59,297 bases of DNA from JBGSKY01 sp041740995 (GTDB lineage Bacteria > Planctomycetota > Planctomycetia > Pirellulales > Pirellulaceae): the NCBI GenBank assembly GCA_041740995.1, contig JBGSKY010000160.1, positions 1-59,297 of the forward strand. Reading direction: 5' to 3'. The notes beneath the pieces are model-generated. The model did not search any database and had not been told where the DNA came from. It worked only from the letters and a program-made list of their open reading frames with translations. This document shows, one piece after another, positions 52,101 to 59,297 of the stretch (position 1 is the first letter of the stretch; each line of letters begins with the position of its first letter). The position numbers and the translations under genes were made by a program.

Positions 52101-52847
52101 CTCAGGCGGTTGAATCGTCGTCTCGCCGGATTCGAAGTTCAAGTCTGCCAGAAGGCTGCCAATAAACTCATCAAGTTCAATGATTGTCGGAACTCGATTT
52201 CGATTGCCGCTCAGCGCGTCATCCAAAAGTAATCGCAAGACGGCCAGTTTTCGCGGCGATATCTGTGGCGGCCCATCAGACGTACGCAATCCCGCTAGTT
52301 CGTCGGAAACCATTCGCGCAAGCTGCGCTACATCGGCTTCCTCGGCATAGTCTTGTTCGTCGTAGTTGGTTGCCCCGAAGATTCCCAGTGGATCGATCGT
52401 TGGGAGCGTGCCTAAAAGGAAAATGGATTGCTTGTTCCATGCTCCCAAGGGTAAGCCTACGCGATGTAACTCGCGAAAAGTCGTCGTAAGTTTTGCGATC
52501 GAACGAAGTCGGTTTAGCGGGCTGGTCAGCTCGACTAAAGCGCTCTCAAAAGTGGTTTCGAAATCTTCTGCGACAATGACGTAATTGCTCGAACCGCTGA
52601 ATTTGACATCTAACGGCGTAAGCAGTCCAGAATCGTTCAGAAGATTTGCTAGACGATGCCGAACACTTGTTCGTCGTAAAATTGATGAATCAGCATCGTG
52701 GAAAATTGCGCATCGAACGGCGAGCGAATCCGACAATCGGGAAGCACGGTAAATCGAAAAACCAATGTGCGTCTCGTGGAGCGACCATTGCCCATAAGCG
52801 TCGTGAAGTGAGGGCGCAATTTGCATCATCGAATTTATCAAAATCAA
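49155..52847 (-). CDS. Ser/Thr kinase with SRPBCC, zinc-ribbon and cyclase-like domains
   Basis: A 1230-residue fusion. Residues 1-230 look like a degenerate kinase. A full Hanks-type kinase lies at 287-571: glycine loop GCGGMGNV 296-303, Lys318, HRDIKPEN 410-417, DFG 449-451, SPE 478-480. Residues 597-740 resemble SRPBCC proteins (FEWIEGQRMGVHRVFSSGPF). Residues 800-945 carry a zinc ribbon (CPTC 837-840, CEAC 859-862) of DUF5939 type. Residues 1025-1200 are class III cyclase-like, but the second metal Asp is Glu1078 (TLSEG for TLGDG) and the Asn and Arg of the transition-state set appear as Arg1169 and Ala1173. The cyclase is therefore probably inactive. The kinase keeps its catalytic residues. 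Translation is coupled to the FHA-EAL gene. Confidence 0.9.
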   Translation of the reverse strand: MILINSMMQIAPSLHDAYGQWSLHETHIGFSIYRASRLSDSLAVRCAIFHDADSSILRRTSVRHRLANLLNDSGLLTPLDVKFSGSSNYVIVAEDFETTFESALVELTSPLNRLRSIAKLTTTFRELHRVGLPLGAWNKQSIFLLGTLPTIDPLGIFGATNYDEQDYAEEADVAQLARMVSDELAGLRTSDGPPQISPRKLAVLRLLLDDALSGNRNRVPTIIELDEFIGSLLADLNFESGETTIQPPEFESEQLSNDRTLEAGTQFCLPTELQSTTKDVVVGQMLGRFKLVRLIGCGGMGNVYLAEDVSENSKVAVKVIRGDMASKPQAVRRMLKESRLMQELSAPQILRLIDAGEDRSIAYMALELVEGSDLKKELQRNKKFDPNSALQIIYEIAKGLSVAHRAGIIHRDIKPENILLARRSDLESLSDNDQQQVSIIDQFAIKISDFGIARQIQQSQSLEVTMAGTLLGTPSYMSPEQCKSGASASPASDVYSLGVMLFQLITGELPFVAEDLLKLVGMHCYSPAPDVRRIVPEITDIHADLIARMLAKDPAERFADAGQLIDFLDKLSGGDAAIDVIHQIPNDSGNLWSKEFAWELPSSPDQLWPYVADTERLNRAIGLPSVKYRTQKDPQIGLRRFGQIKLGLMNIDWEEHPFEWIEGQRMGVHRVFSSGPFKTFASFVSLELMPNGGSRLRHKVEIVPRNSFGKLLANIEIGWKAQKSLDRVYRRIDKYLQNKSSAAGSDQVDAFEETPRVGGHRKTRLNQRRESLIEQGVAPEIAEVFVDYLASLTPQRAAKIRPLPLADDLKLGVDETIDTCLVAASIGMLDLSWDLLCPTCRAPSDSKNNLADIARHTHCEACDFEFATDLGNAVEMIFQLAKDLGSVDSAVYCIGGPSHAPHVVMQTRIAPNEQVEFETKLGPGSYILRGPKLPYTIAVNITDKLAASKETIHLPTTPKTIAPVRMLAGRQSFRLRSEFPHELLVRLERTATRNDAVTAGQAATLDRFRTLFPTQVVKAGRILQSQQVCMLVTQIFDMDLLYSFGDESLAFEWLSSNMERQTQIVARHRGSVIKTLSEGLVAVFDDIQASVNAAAEILSTQRSNDFVDDEQLATLERAMTLSDSKIESGLRGQRSNILNGFAFKVGLHRGRAYISSSNGRIDYFGAALRTAMAVPQMAASGLIMTDAIYADPQINEWLIAQKTPIQAIVCDLPGLPEQVLQQTLFDQGLI

Positions 52848-53150
52848 CTAAACGCATTTCATGATTGGTCTCGAAACTTGTTGATCCAGGATTCAACTTA
52901 GCATCAGCGAAGACATTAAACTTGTCCTCGAAGGCCAAAACTTCAGAAACTCGCCTAAAGCTCTGTTTTGTACAATTTAGCTGGATCGATTCGAAATTCT
53001 TTCGTAAGCTCGCTTGAGCTCGAAAATATCGATCGAGAATTTGATGACTGGCTCGTCTGAAGCCTGAATGCATGCAGCAGGATCAAAATAGGTTGAAAGA
53101 GATTGCGCTTTTAATGGTTGTACCGCTGAACTAGGCCGCCACTCGGTAGG
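52848..53150. other. 303-base gap upstream of the kinase gene
   Basis: No supported gene. A minus-strand frame at 52690-53073 runs into the kinase gene in another frame and has no domain. The kinase start at 52847 (ATG, MILINSMMQIAP) lies at the left edge of this gap, so its promoter should be here. No box is obvious. Confidence 0.35.
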
Positions 53151-54269
53151 CTAACGGAGATCGATTGGCATTGTTGTTGGGCTGGCAACGGATTGAAGTG
53201 CCGAGAAGCGTTGCAATCCAGCCCGCCGCGATCCAACACCAGGAATCCATTCAAAGCCAAGGAAAGCGTCGACAGTTCCTGTATCTGCAGGCCGCATCAG
53301 ATTGGTCGAACCGGTCATCGCCAATGATGGAGCGATCGGAATAAAGATGTCCAAACCAAAGACAAATTTATTCTTTGTGGGCGCTGAAAAGCCGGTCACC
53401 GCGTTGCTCTCACTGTGCGATTCGGCCATACCAAGAAAGGTCGTCGTGCGGGCTTGGAACGGCCAGCGGTGTGTCCAGAATGCGCCGCCCTGACTGATCG
53501 GGCGCAAGTGCAAGGTCGTCGTCAGAAATTCTGCCGAGTCGCCGTGTTCGTCAATCGAGCCCCGGACGCCGACCCAGTCGTTGTTGCTGATTTGTTGGCT
53601 GAGCGTTCCACGAAATTGGCCCGCGTGGGCGTCGTCATATGACTCCTGGTACAAATAGTCATAGGCCAAACCCCATGCCAAATTCGAGTCGAGACGTTGA
53701 AAGACTCCGAGTGTTGTGTAGCTCTGCCATCGTGTGTCTTCTTCGCCAAGTAACTCGTAAACACGAACCGCATTTTCGCTGGCCGTGAATGCGGTGCCGA
53801 TTTGCCAACCGAGTCCACGGTCATAAACAAGCGGTCCAGAAAGCGAAACACTTGATCGAATTCCAAGGTTGGCGTTGACGCCAAAGTCTTGAGGCTGCTT
53901 GCTACCATCGATCCCGTTAAAAATCCGCAACTCGATTGAGTTTGCATCAAACCAATTCAGAGGTCGCTTCGACTGACAACGCTTTGGTGGAAATGTACTG
54001 GCTTCGGAAAAACTTTGACTATCGACAGGAAGGGAATCAGTATGCGACGCAAACTCTGCCTCTGCTCCACCAACGAACGTATCCGAAGGACTATCAGTCT
54101 GCGAAATATTGTCAGCATGCGCCTCTCGCGGCTGGACTACTTGAAAAACAAGCACCGCTAGCAAGCAGCAAATCAAAGCAAACTTACACTGGATATTTCG
54201 TTTTGTGGGGCGACAAAACTGCGCGACTTGGCTGAAATCGATCGACGGCATTACACGAAACCTTTGCAT
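53151..54269 (-). CDS. outer-membrane beta-barrel-like protein
   Basis: The 372-residue protein has an internal signal region (CKFALICCLLAVLVFQVVQP, then REAHA). From about 105 it runs in regular amphipathic strands with aromatic ends: ELRIFNGIDG, LGIRSSVSLSGPLVYDRGLGWQIGTAF, LGVFQRLDSNLAWGLAYDYLY, DWVGVRGSIDEHG, FGLDIFIPIAPSLAMTGSTNLM and FLGFEWIPGVG. This is the style of porin-like planctomycete outer-membrane proteins (DUF6666-like, from memory). The start is ATG 54269, and an alternative inside would shorten the basic N-terminus. Confidence 0.65.
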   Translation of the reverse strand: MQRFRVMPSIDFSQVAQFCRPTKRNIQCKFALICCLLAVLVFQVVQPREAHADNISQTDSPSDTFVGGAEAEFASHTDSLPVDSQSFSEASTFPPKRCQSKRPLNWFDANSIELRIFNGIDGSKQPQDFGVNANLGIRSSVSLSGPLVYDRGLGWQIGTAFTASENAVRVYELLGEEDTRWQSYTTLGVFQRLDSNLAWGLAYDYLYQESYDDAHAGQFRGTLSQQISNNDWVGVRGSIDEHGDSAEFLTTTLHLRPISQGGAFWTHRWPFQARTTTFLGMAESHSESNAVTGFSAPTKNKFVFGLDIFIPIAPSLAMTGSTNLMRPADTGTVDAFLGFEWIPGVGSRRAGLQRFSALQSVASPTTMPIDLR

Positions 54270-54585
54270 CCATGCGTAGGGAGCGTGGCATGCATCGCGT
54301 ATATTCCGCGATATGTTTGTTGACGGACGATATTCGATTCTTTTCGTTCGCCCTTCAATCGGAACGTGGCTAATGGCAGCAACACTATTCCGAACGCTCT
54401 ACTTTGTGCTTTCGGATGGGCGGTTGTGGAAACAATAATTCAATTGATAGTGCTCTTTGGATCAATCGTTGCATTGAATAAAAATCGCTACCATCCAACT
54501 TTTCCAATTGCTTGCTTTGCGTCTTTAGAATGCAAAAGACACTCTTCAACTAAAAGACAATTGCATTTGATCAGCAAACAGAACA
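54270..54585. other. 316-base intergenic gap
   Basis: AT-rich stretch between the barrel-like gene and yggS. No gene, repeat or hairpin of note was found. A short plus-strand open frame at 54366-54638 overlaps yggS on the other strand and is not supported. Confidence 0.35.
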
Positions 54586-55332
54586 TCAAGCGAAAAGCCG
54601 GGAACCAATGCGGACGAAGGTTGCACCGCATTGGATAGCAATAGAAAAATCGTTGCTCATTCCCATCGAAAGTTCCTTGAACGTTTCGGACGTTCCATTT
54701 GGCAAAGCCGATTGCATTTCTCGCAGCAGATCTCGCAGTAACGTAAATTGCGATCGCGTTTTCGCTTCATCATCGCTGTTGCTGGCCATTCCCATCAAGC
54801 CGACGACTTGCAATCCTGGAAGCTGCTGGCAATGTTCGAACAACCCTCGCAGTTCCAGCGGTTGCACTCCAGTCTTGGCTGGTTCGCCTGAGATATTTAC
54901 TTCAATAAAACACTTCAAAGGCTGAGTTCGGGTTTGAGCAATTTCGTCGACTGCGCTAGCCAATCTTTTCGAATCGATCGAATGCAGGAAGTCAAGCAGC
55001 GGTACGGTCCGTGCAACTTTATTGCGTTGCAAATGTCCAATGAGATGCCATTGCAACTTCTGAACTTCTGCCTTGCCAGCTAATACTTGAAAGTCTGCGT
55101 GCTTTTGCCACAAAAGTTGCGGTCTAGATTCGCCAACGTGAGAGCAACCTGCTTCAACTAAGAAATTGGCTACGTGCGAATCGACATACTTTGTTACTCC
55201 AACAATGTTGACTGAACTTGGATCACGGTCGGCAGTCAAACAGGCTTGTTCGACATCATGTAAGACATCACGCCAATTCAATTGGACCTGAGCAGAACTG
55301 ATATTACTAACGGTTTTTAAGTCAAAATTCAT
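54586..55332 (-). CDS. yggS: PLP-binding YggS/PLPBP-family protein
   Basis: A 248-residue TIM-barrel protein that binds pyridoxal phosphate and keeps cellular PLP and amino-acid pools in balance. The PLP lysine is in NIVGVTKYVD, with WHLIGHLQRNK, FIEVNISGEPAKTGV and the closing ELSMGMSNDFSIAIQCGATFVRIGS (phosphate-binding Ser/Arg). Start ATG 55332 is preferred over the extended frame because the extra 27 residues are not family-like. Confidence 0.92.
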   Translation of the reverse strand: MNFDLKTVSNISSAQVQLNWRDVLHDVEQACLTADRDPSSVNIVGVTKYVDSHVANFLVEAGCSHVGESRPQLLWQKHADFQVLAGKAEVQKLQWHLIGHLQRNKVARTVPLLDFLHSIDSKRLASAVDEIAQTRTQPLKCFIEVNISGEPAKTGVQPLELRGLFEHCQQLPGLQVVGLMGMASNSDDEAKTRSQFTLLRDLLREMQSALPNGTSETFKELSMGMSNDFSIAIQCGATFVRIGSRLFA

Positions 55333-55733
55333 CAATTTAGACGCACTAACGAATGGAGAACACCTTTTAAGAGACTCGTATAAGACAGTACAAATTTTCA
55401 GATAAATTGCCAAGTATCGACTTCAGGACGTATCCTAGCATTTGACAACGGTAGATAATCTTAGAAAGGTTGTACAACGATGGCGAACAGGCGGTCCAAA
55501 TTGGACAGGATGTTTGGCTGGTCCTTCCGTTGAGGGCTAGATTCGTTGATAATCTAGAAGGGTGTTGTGCCTCGATGAATTGAGGTTTCAGAGCTCATTC
55601 GTTACAGCAGCGAAAGTTTCGCTAGCGCTCGGTGTCATGCACGACGCCTCGGTTCAACGTTGATCAGCCTAATACGTGGCGAGTCAGCAATCAGAATTTC
55701 GGAGTTGTTTTTCAAAGGAACAAGGTATCTTAA
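55333..55733. other. 401-base divergent promoter region
   Basis: This gap lies between yggS (minus) and the glutathione peroxidase gene (plus). It ends with AAAGGAACAAGG ahead of ATG 55734, a fair ribosome-binding site. No gene or structural repeat is seen. Promoters for both genes are expected but no clear boxes stand out. Confidence 0.4.
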
Positions 55734-56306
55734 ATGAGTTTTAAATTTCTTGCACTGTCGTTGCTATGTTTGGGCGTTTTTGCCAGCAACGGTTTTTGCG
55801 ACGTCAAGGAGAAAGAATCGGTGTTGGATCACAAGGTAAAATCAATTGACGGCGAAACAGTCAACTTGGCAGATTACAAAGGCAAGGTTTTGCTGGTAGT
55901 CAATGTCGCAAGCAAGTGCGGATACACTCCGCAATACAAAGGGCTTGAAGCACTTTACGAACAATATCACGACAAAGGACTTGCGGTTCTGGGATTCCCT
56001 TGCAATCAGTTTGGAAAACAAGAACAAGGATCGGATGCTGACATTAAAGAATTTTGCAGCAGTACTTACAAAGTCACGTTTGACATGTTCAGTAAGATTG
56101 ACGTCAACGATGAGAACGCGTCGCCACTGTACAAACAACTCACCAGCGTTGACGCGTCGCCCAAAGGCGCCGGTCCAGTGAAATGGAATTTTGAGAAATT
56201 TGTGATCGGCAAGGACGGTCAGGTGCTCGCCCGCTTTCCTTCATCGGTTGCTCCGAGCGATCCAGAGCTAGTAAAAGTTATCGAGTCTGCCTTGGCCGCG
56301 AACTAG
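55734..56306 (+). CDS. secreted glutathione peroxidase-like thiol peroxidase
   Basis: The 190-residue protein has a signal peptide (about 1-22, LALSLLCLGVFASNGFC) and a thioredoxin-fold peroxidase. Peroxidatic Cys62 is in NVASKCGYTPQY, Gln92 in FPCNQFG and Trp151 in VKWNFEKF, the three active-site positions of the family. It uses Cys rather than selenocysteine. Being exported, it probably reduces lipid or organic peroxides in the periplasm, with thioredoxin or another thiol as donor. A bidirectional terminator follows. Confidence 0.93.
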   Translation: MSFKFLALSLLCLGVFASNGFCDVKEKESVLDHKVKSIDGETVNLADYKGKVLLVVNVASKCGYTPQYKGLEALYEQYHDKGLAVLGFPCNQFGKQEQGSDADIKEFCSSTYKVTFDMFSKIDVNDENASPLYKQLTSVDASPKGAGPVKWNFEKFVIGKDGQVLARFPSSVAPSDPELVKVIESALAAN

Positions 56307-56326
56307 TTCTCTAAACTTTCAAAATG

Positions 56327-56357
56327 AAAAACGGTCGCTTTGTTGCGACCGTTTTTT
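56327..56357. terminator. bidirectional intrinsic terminator
   Basis: Left arm AAAAACGGTCGC (56327-56338), loop TTTGTT, right arm GCGACCGT followed by TTTTT. The A-run on the left gives a T-run on the other strand, so it can end both the peroxidase transcript and the facing lipoprotein gene. Confidence 0.9.
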
Positions 56358-56388
56358 GTTTGCGTAATGACTATCGATTCACTTGATT

Positions 56389-57009
56389 CTATCGCGTAAT
56401 TGTCGAATTGTTAGCTGGCGGCAAAGCGATTTGGGCTGCCGGCTGTTGTTGGGCTGGCTGGGTCGATTTTTCCGGAACCATCCCGGCCATATTTTCAAAG
56501 TCGACGATCGCAGGCGGTTGGTCCTCGCCCATATCAATCGCCATGCCGGAAATTTTCCAGCTCTGTTCTTCGAGATGGACGGTGAAGACAACGTCCCAAC
56601 CGACCGCTTGCCCGCCGTCGCTTGGCTCAATCCATTCTGATTCGACGTAGGCGGCATCCTGGTCGTTGTCGGAGTATTGAGTTCGACCGATGCGAAAGGT
56701 CGACTCAGGTGATCCCAGTGGCGCGATAGCCAGCCCGCGTCGCTCGATTTCTTCTTTCGCGGCGGCCGTCAGTAAATTCCCTGTCTGTACCGCGTCGCCT
56801 TTTTTCAAACTCTCTAAAAAAAGCGTAACAATTTCGCTGGCAGGAGTGACCGAGTTGACAGACTTGCCGGTCACTAACGGCTGCTGCGTAGCTGTGCTAG
56901 CTTGCGATTTTTCGACCGGTTTGACAGTCGGCGTTGCCGTTTGGGAAGAGCAACCGACGATTGTCACCAACAGTGCGACAGCGAAACATCCATGCCACGC
57001 AGATTTCAT
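56389..57009 (-). CDS. lipoprotein, unknown function
   Basis: The 206-residue protein starts at ATG 57009 (MKSAWHGCFAVALLVTIVGCSSQ) with a lipobox TIVGC, so Cys20 would be lipidated. A Thr/Ser/Pro/Gln linker leads to a NTF2-like/DUF-type alpha+beta domain (VTLFLESLKKGDAVQTGNLLTAAAKEEIERRG to WDVVFTVHLEEQSWKISGMAIDMG). A Pro/Gln-rich tail ends it. The pattern resembles planctomycete lipoproteins with an NTF2-like fold. The role is unknown. An upstream start at 57111 would hide the signal peptide. Confidence 0.7.
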   Translation of the reverse strand: MKSAWHGCFAVALLVTIVGCSSQTATPTVKPVEKSQASTATQQPLVTGKSVNSVTPASEIVTLFLESLKKGDAVQTGNLLTAAAKEEIERRGLAIAPLGSPESTFRIGRTQYSDNDQDAAYVESEWIEPSDGGQAVGWDVVFTVHLEEQSWKISGMAIDMGEDQPPAIVDFENMAGMVPEKSTQPAQQQPAAQIALPPANNSTITR

Positions 57010-57269
57010 AACAAACTCGCTAAAAATAAGAGTCTCAAATGTCGATTTATGAGGGTTGCGGTTGGGCCAGACGCGAAGTGAAAAACTCGTTTCGCCGGTC
57101 GCCGAAATCATCCTCTGAAACGTGAGACTAAGAAACCGAACACTACGGAGTCAAGCCAAATTGCAATCGTCTTTTTTTCGCGACCAAGGCATCGTGCTTA
57201 GCTGGCTGTTGCGATCAGTCCTGTCGCTTTCAATCTTCGACCCGCGCTACAGGTTTCTGCGAAACTATC

Positions 57270-58922
57270 TTATTTGCCGGATTTTACAAACTCTTCGACA
57301 GTCAATTGGCCATCACCGTTTGTATCGAAGCGAGGGAAACGGGCCGGCGCTCGTTCTGGATCGGGTTGTCCAGTTAAAAACTCTTCAAGCGTTAAATAGC
57401 CGTCGTTGTTCTGGTCTCGCCTTTTAAACATTGCACTACGATCCGGGCTAACAGATTGCGGAGGCTTGGCTGAGGGAGCAGTGTTTTGTTTTACTTTCAG
57501 CGAGGATTTGGCCTCGGGTTGCTGGGAAAGTTTTTCTCGCATCGCTGCGACGATAGATGGAAATTGTTCGGCAACGTTCTTCGTTTCCAGAGGATCAGTT
57601 TGGTAGTCGTAAAGCTCAATCTCGGCGTTCAATGCTTTATCTCCAGGGACTTTCCATTCAACCAAACGATATCGTTCATCTCGAATGGCCCTTCCCAGTC
57701 GATCGTTCCGTGGATAAACGTGAGTTACAAATTGCCGCGAGAAAGTCTTGGGATCTTTTAGGACTTTGGCCGCACTTTGTCCGTCAATGTTCGCCGGTGC
57801 TGGCAAGCCAGCGAGTTCGGCAAGCGTCGGGAAAATATCGACCGTCTCCAGAAACGACTGCGTAGAAACGCCGGGCGTACATTGGGGAGCGACGATAATG
57901 ACAGGGATTCTTGCGGCTTGTTCGTAGTTTGTATGTTTGCACCACATGCCATGGTCTCCAAGATGCCAGCCATGGTCGCCCCACAGAACAATTATTGTGC
58001 TGTCGTTCAGTTTTAATTCATCGACAGCCGCAATGACCTTGCCAAGCTGGGCGTCAATGAAGCTAGTTGCAGCGTAATAGCCGTGAATCAAAAGCCGCGT
58101 TTTTTCCGCGTCGATCGGTCCATTTTGCATGTCCGAATAAGTTCGTAATTCTCCGCCGCTGGTCGGCGCGTAGCTTGGCGCATCCTTCGGTGGTATCAGG
58201 ACCTCTGGCATTGGGAGATCATCTGCGTCGTACAAGTCCCAATACTTTTTCGGAGAAACGAAGGGCAGATGCGGCTTTTGGAATCCAACGGCCAAAAAGA
58301 AAGGCTGAGCAGGATTCTTACTAAACTTGGTCAAACGCTCGATCGCCTCGTGAGCAATCAACCCATCGGCATACGTTTCGTCGGAAACATCGGCTGATTC
58401 CGTTGCCGGGCCACGCGAATCATTGTTGCCTGAAAACTGGCTCTTGCCTTGGTTGGACGGCAAAGCATAGCCGGCTGCTCTTGGACGCCAGAATGGAGTG
58501 GTCCAAGACAATTTATCATCGTAGTTTCCATGCCCAATGTGGTAGATTTTTCCCATTCCCTCCGCTACATATCCATGCCTTATGAAATGCTGCGTCATTG
58601 TGGTTGCATCAGGCGCGGCAATTCGAAAGTGGGTTCCCAAATCGTAAATACCAAGGGTTTGAGGTCGCAAGCCTGTCATCAACGCATTTCGGCTCGGGGA
58701 ACACACAGCCTGATTGCAGTACGCAGCCTTGAACAAGAGTCCGCGTTGTGCAAGCTGATCGATATTTGGCGTGACAGCGAATTGATCGCCAAAACATCCA
58801 ATCGTCGGTTTTAGATCGTCGACACAGATCATCAAAATGTTTGGCTGACGAGCGGTGCAAGTCAATGGAAAAGAATTGATCGCGTACAGCAATGCAATGG
58901 CTGAAATTGCGTAACGAAGCAT
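57270..58922 (-). CDS. sulfatase with C-terminal EF-hands
   Basis: The 550-residue secreted enzyme has a signal peptide (1-24), metal ligands Asp35/Asp36 in NILMICVDDLKP, and the sulfatase signature CSPSR with Cys74, which a formylglycine-generating enzyme converts to the active formylglycine. GKIYHIGHG, LWGDHGWHLGDHGMWCKHTNYEQAARIP and WGDHG complete the active site, an iduronate-2-sulfatase-like arrangement. The last 60 residues hold two EF-hands, DQNNDGYLTLEEF and DTNGDGQLTVEEF. Planctomycetes use many such sulfatases on marine or algal polysaccharides. Substrate unknown. Confidence 0.93.
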   Translation of the reverse strand: MLRYAISAIALLYAINSFPLTCTARQPNILMICVDDLKPTIGCFGDQFAVTPNIDQLAQRGLLFKAAYCNQAVCSPSRNALMTGLRPQTLGIYDLGTHFRIAAPDATTMTQHFIRHGYVAEGMGKIYHIGHGNYDDKLSWTTPFWRPRAAGYALPSNQGKSQFSGNNDSRGPATESADVSDETYADGLIAHEAIERLTKFSKNPAQPFFLAVGFQKPHLPFVSPKKYWDLYDADDLPMPEVLIPPKDAPSYAPTSGGELRTYSDMQNGPIDAEKTRLLIHGYYAATSFIDAQLGKVIAAVDELKLNDSTIIVLWGDHGWHLGDHGMWCKHTNYEQAARIPVIIVAPQCTPGVSTQSFLETVDIFPTLAELAGLPAPANIDGQSAAKVLKDPKTFSRQFVTHVYPRNDRLGRAIRDERYRLVEWKVPGDKALNAEIELYDYQTDPLETKNVAEQFPSIVAAMREKLSQQPEAKSSLKVKQNTAPSAKPPQSVSPDRSAMFKRRDQNNDGYLTLEEFLTGQPDPERAPARFPRFDTNGDGQLTVEEFVKSGK

Positions 58923-59171
58923 AGGTCATGTCCCCCGGCAATTATTTAGAATTCGATGGCACGGGATGAATTATAATCTCTCTGAGTCGAGACAAGTCAG
59001 TTGGCCGATGAAGATCTAACTCGCGGTTGCAAGACGCAAATAGTCTGAGACAATGCTCGCGGTTGAGAGCGGACGACGAATGTTCCAGTGTGGAAATCTT
59101 TCGGTCGAAGAATTGTTTTCCTTAGAGAAAGAAATTTTTGGCTTGGCAAACGCTGAAGTCAAATGAATTGC

Positions 59172-59297
59172 ATGGGTGTATTGATTCAGATTCGCGGAGC
59201 CGAAAAAAGCTATGGCGAACAGATGTTATTGGACAATGCTGAAGCGACCTTGATTGACAACGTGAAGGTTGGTTTTGTCGGACGCAATGGTGCTGGC
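59172..59297 (+). CDS. ABC-F family ATPase, 5' end only
   Basis: The frame from ATG 59172 (MGVLIQIRGAEKSYGEQ) to the window edge shows the start of an ABC-F protein, including Walker A VGFVGRNGAG. An in-frame ATG at 59163 would add three residues. ABC-F proteins act on the ribosome in translation rather than transport. The rest of the gene lies outside. Confidence 0.75.
   Translation, partial: MGVLIQIRGAEKSYGEQMLLDNAEATLIDNVKVGFVGRNGAG

Noticed and set aside
52690..53073. Reverse 127-residue frame overlapping the kinase start
   Set aside because: It overlaps the kinase gene in another frame and lacks a domain.
1..59297. CRISPR array
   Set aside because: No regularly spaced repeats of 25-40 bases were found.

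Overview
The window suggests a planctomycete, probably of the Pirellulaceae or a close relative. The evidence is family content: an AP2-like small protein, very basic proteins of about 30 residues, a sulfatase ending in EF-hands, a large Ser/Thr kinase fused to other signalling domains, a CAAX-protease-related membrane protein of the exosortase-associated type, and a secreted beta-barrel-like protein. This is inference; no rRNA or other marker gene is present.

Layout. Positions 1 to about 22.8 kb hold an HK97-type tailed-phage morphogenesis module (siphovirus-like), GC-richer to the eye than the DNA after it. The order is: the end of an HTH/zinc-ribbon protein; an overlapping three-gene envelope cassette (C39-like peptidase lipoprotein, thioredoxin-like membrane protein, small membrane protein); HNH nuclease; small terminase; large terminase in two pieces; small membrane protein; portal; prohead protease; three virion or fibre-like genes; major capsid; head-tail connectors; tail tube; a tail-assembly chaperone with a textbook -1 frameshift site; tape measure; and three distal genes. 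Three reverse-strand, AT-richer cargo cassettes interrupt it. A DUF4062 gene sits between terS and terL. A toxin-antitoxin pair splits terL exactly between its ATPase and nuclease domains. A small membrane protein lies between portal and protease. Each cassette ends at or next to the stop codon of the upstream phage gene. No integrase, lysis gene or repressor is in view, so the phage may be a prophage whose left part lies outside, and it may be defective.

From 22.8 to 32.5 kb come metabolic and transport genes: malic enzyme with an ACT domain, TauE-like permease, AP2-like protein, Gfo/Idh/MocA oxidoreductase, GntP-like permease, alpha/beta hydrolase, a solute-binding lipoprotein, and a decayed chlorite-dismutase-family gene. 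From 32.5 to 41 kb lie gcvP, a TolB-like propeller protein, the CAAX-protease-like protein, an MFS transporter and a histone-deacetylase-family enzyme.

From 41 to 53 kb everything is on the minus strand. It includes a membrane-anchored unknown, two tiny basic proteins, coaE overlapping a PDZ protein, a PstS-like protein and fliM. It also includes a 1230-residue kinase / SRPBCC-like / zinc-ribbon / cyclase-like fusion, translationally coupled to an FHA-EAL protein. The last 6 kb hold a beta-barrel-like protein, YggS, a secreted glutathione peroxidase, a lipoprotein, a sulfatase with EF-hands, and the start of an ABC-F ATPase.

The two most unusual places are the terL gene split by an autoregulated toxin-antitoxin cassette, with its two sister cassettes, and the kinase-pseudocyclase / FHA-EAL pair.
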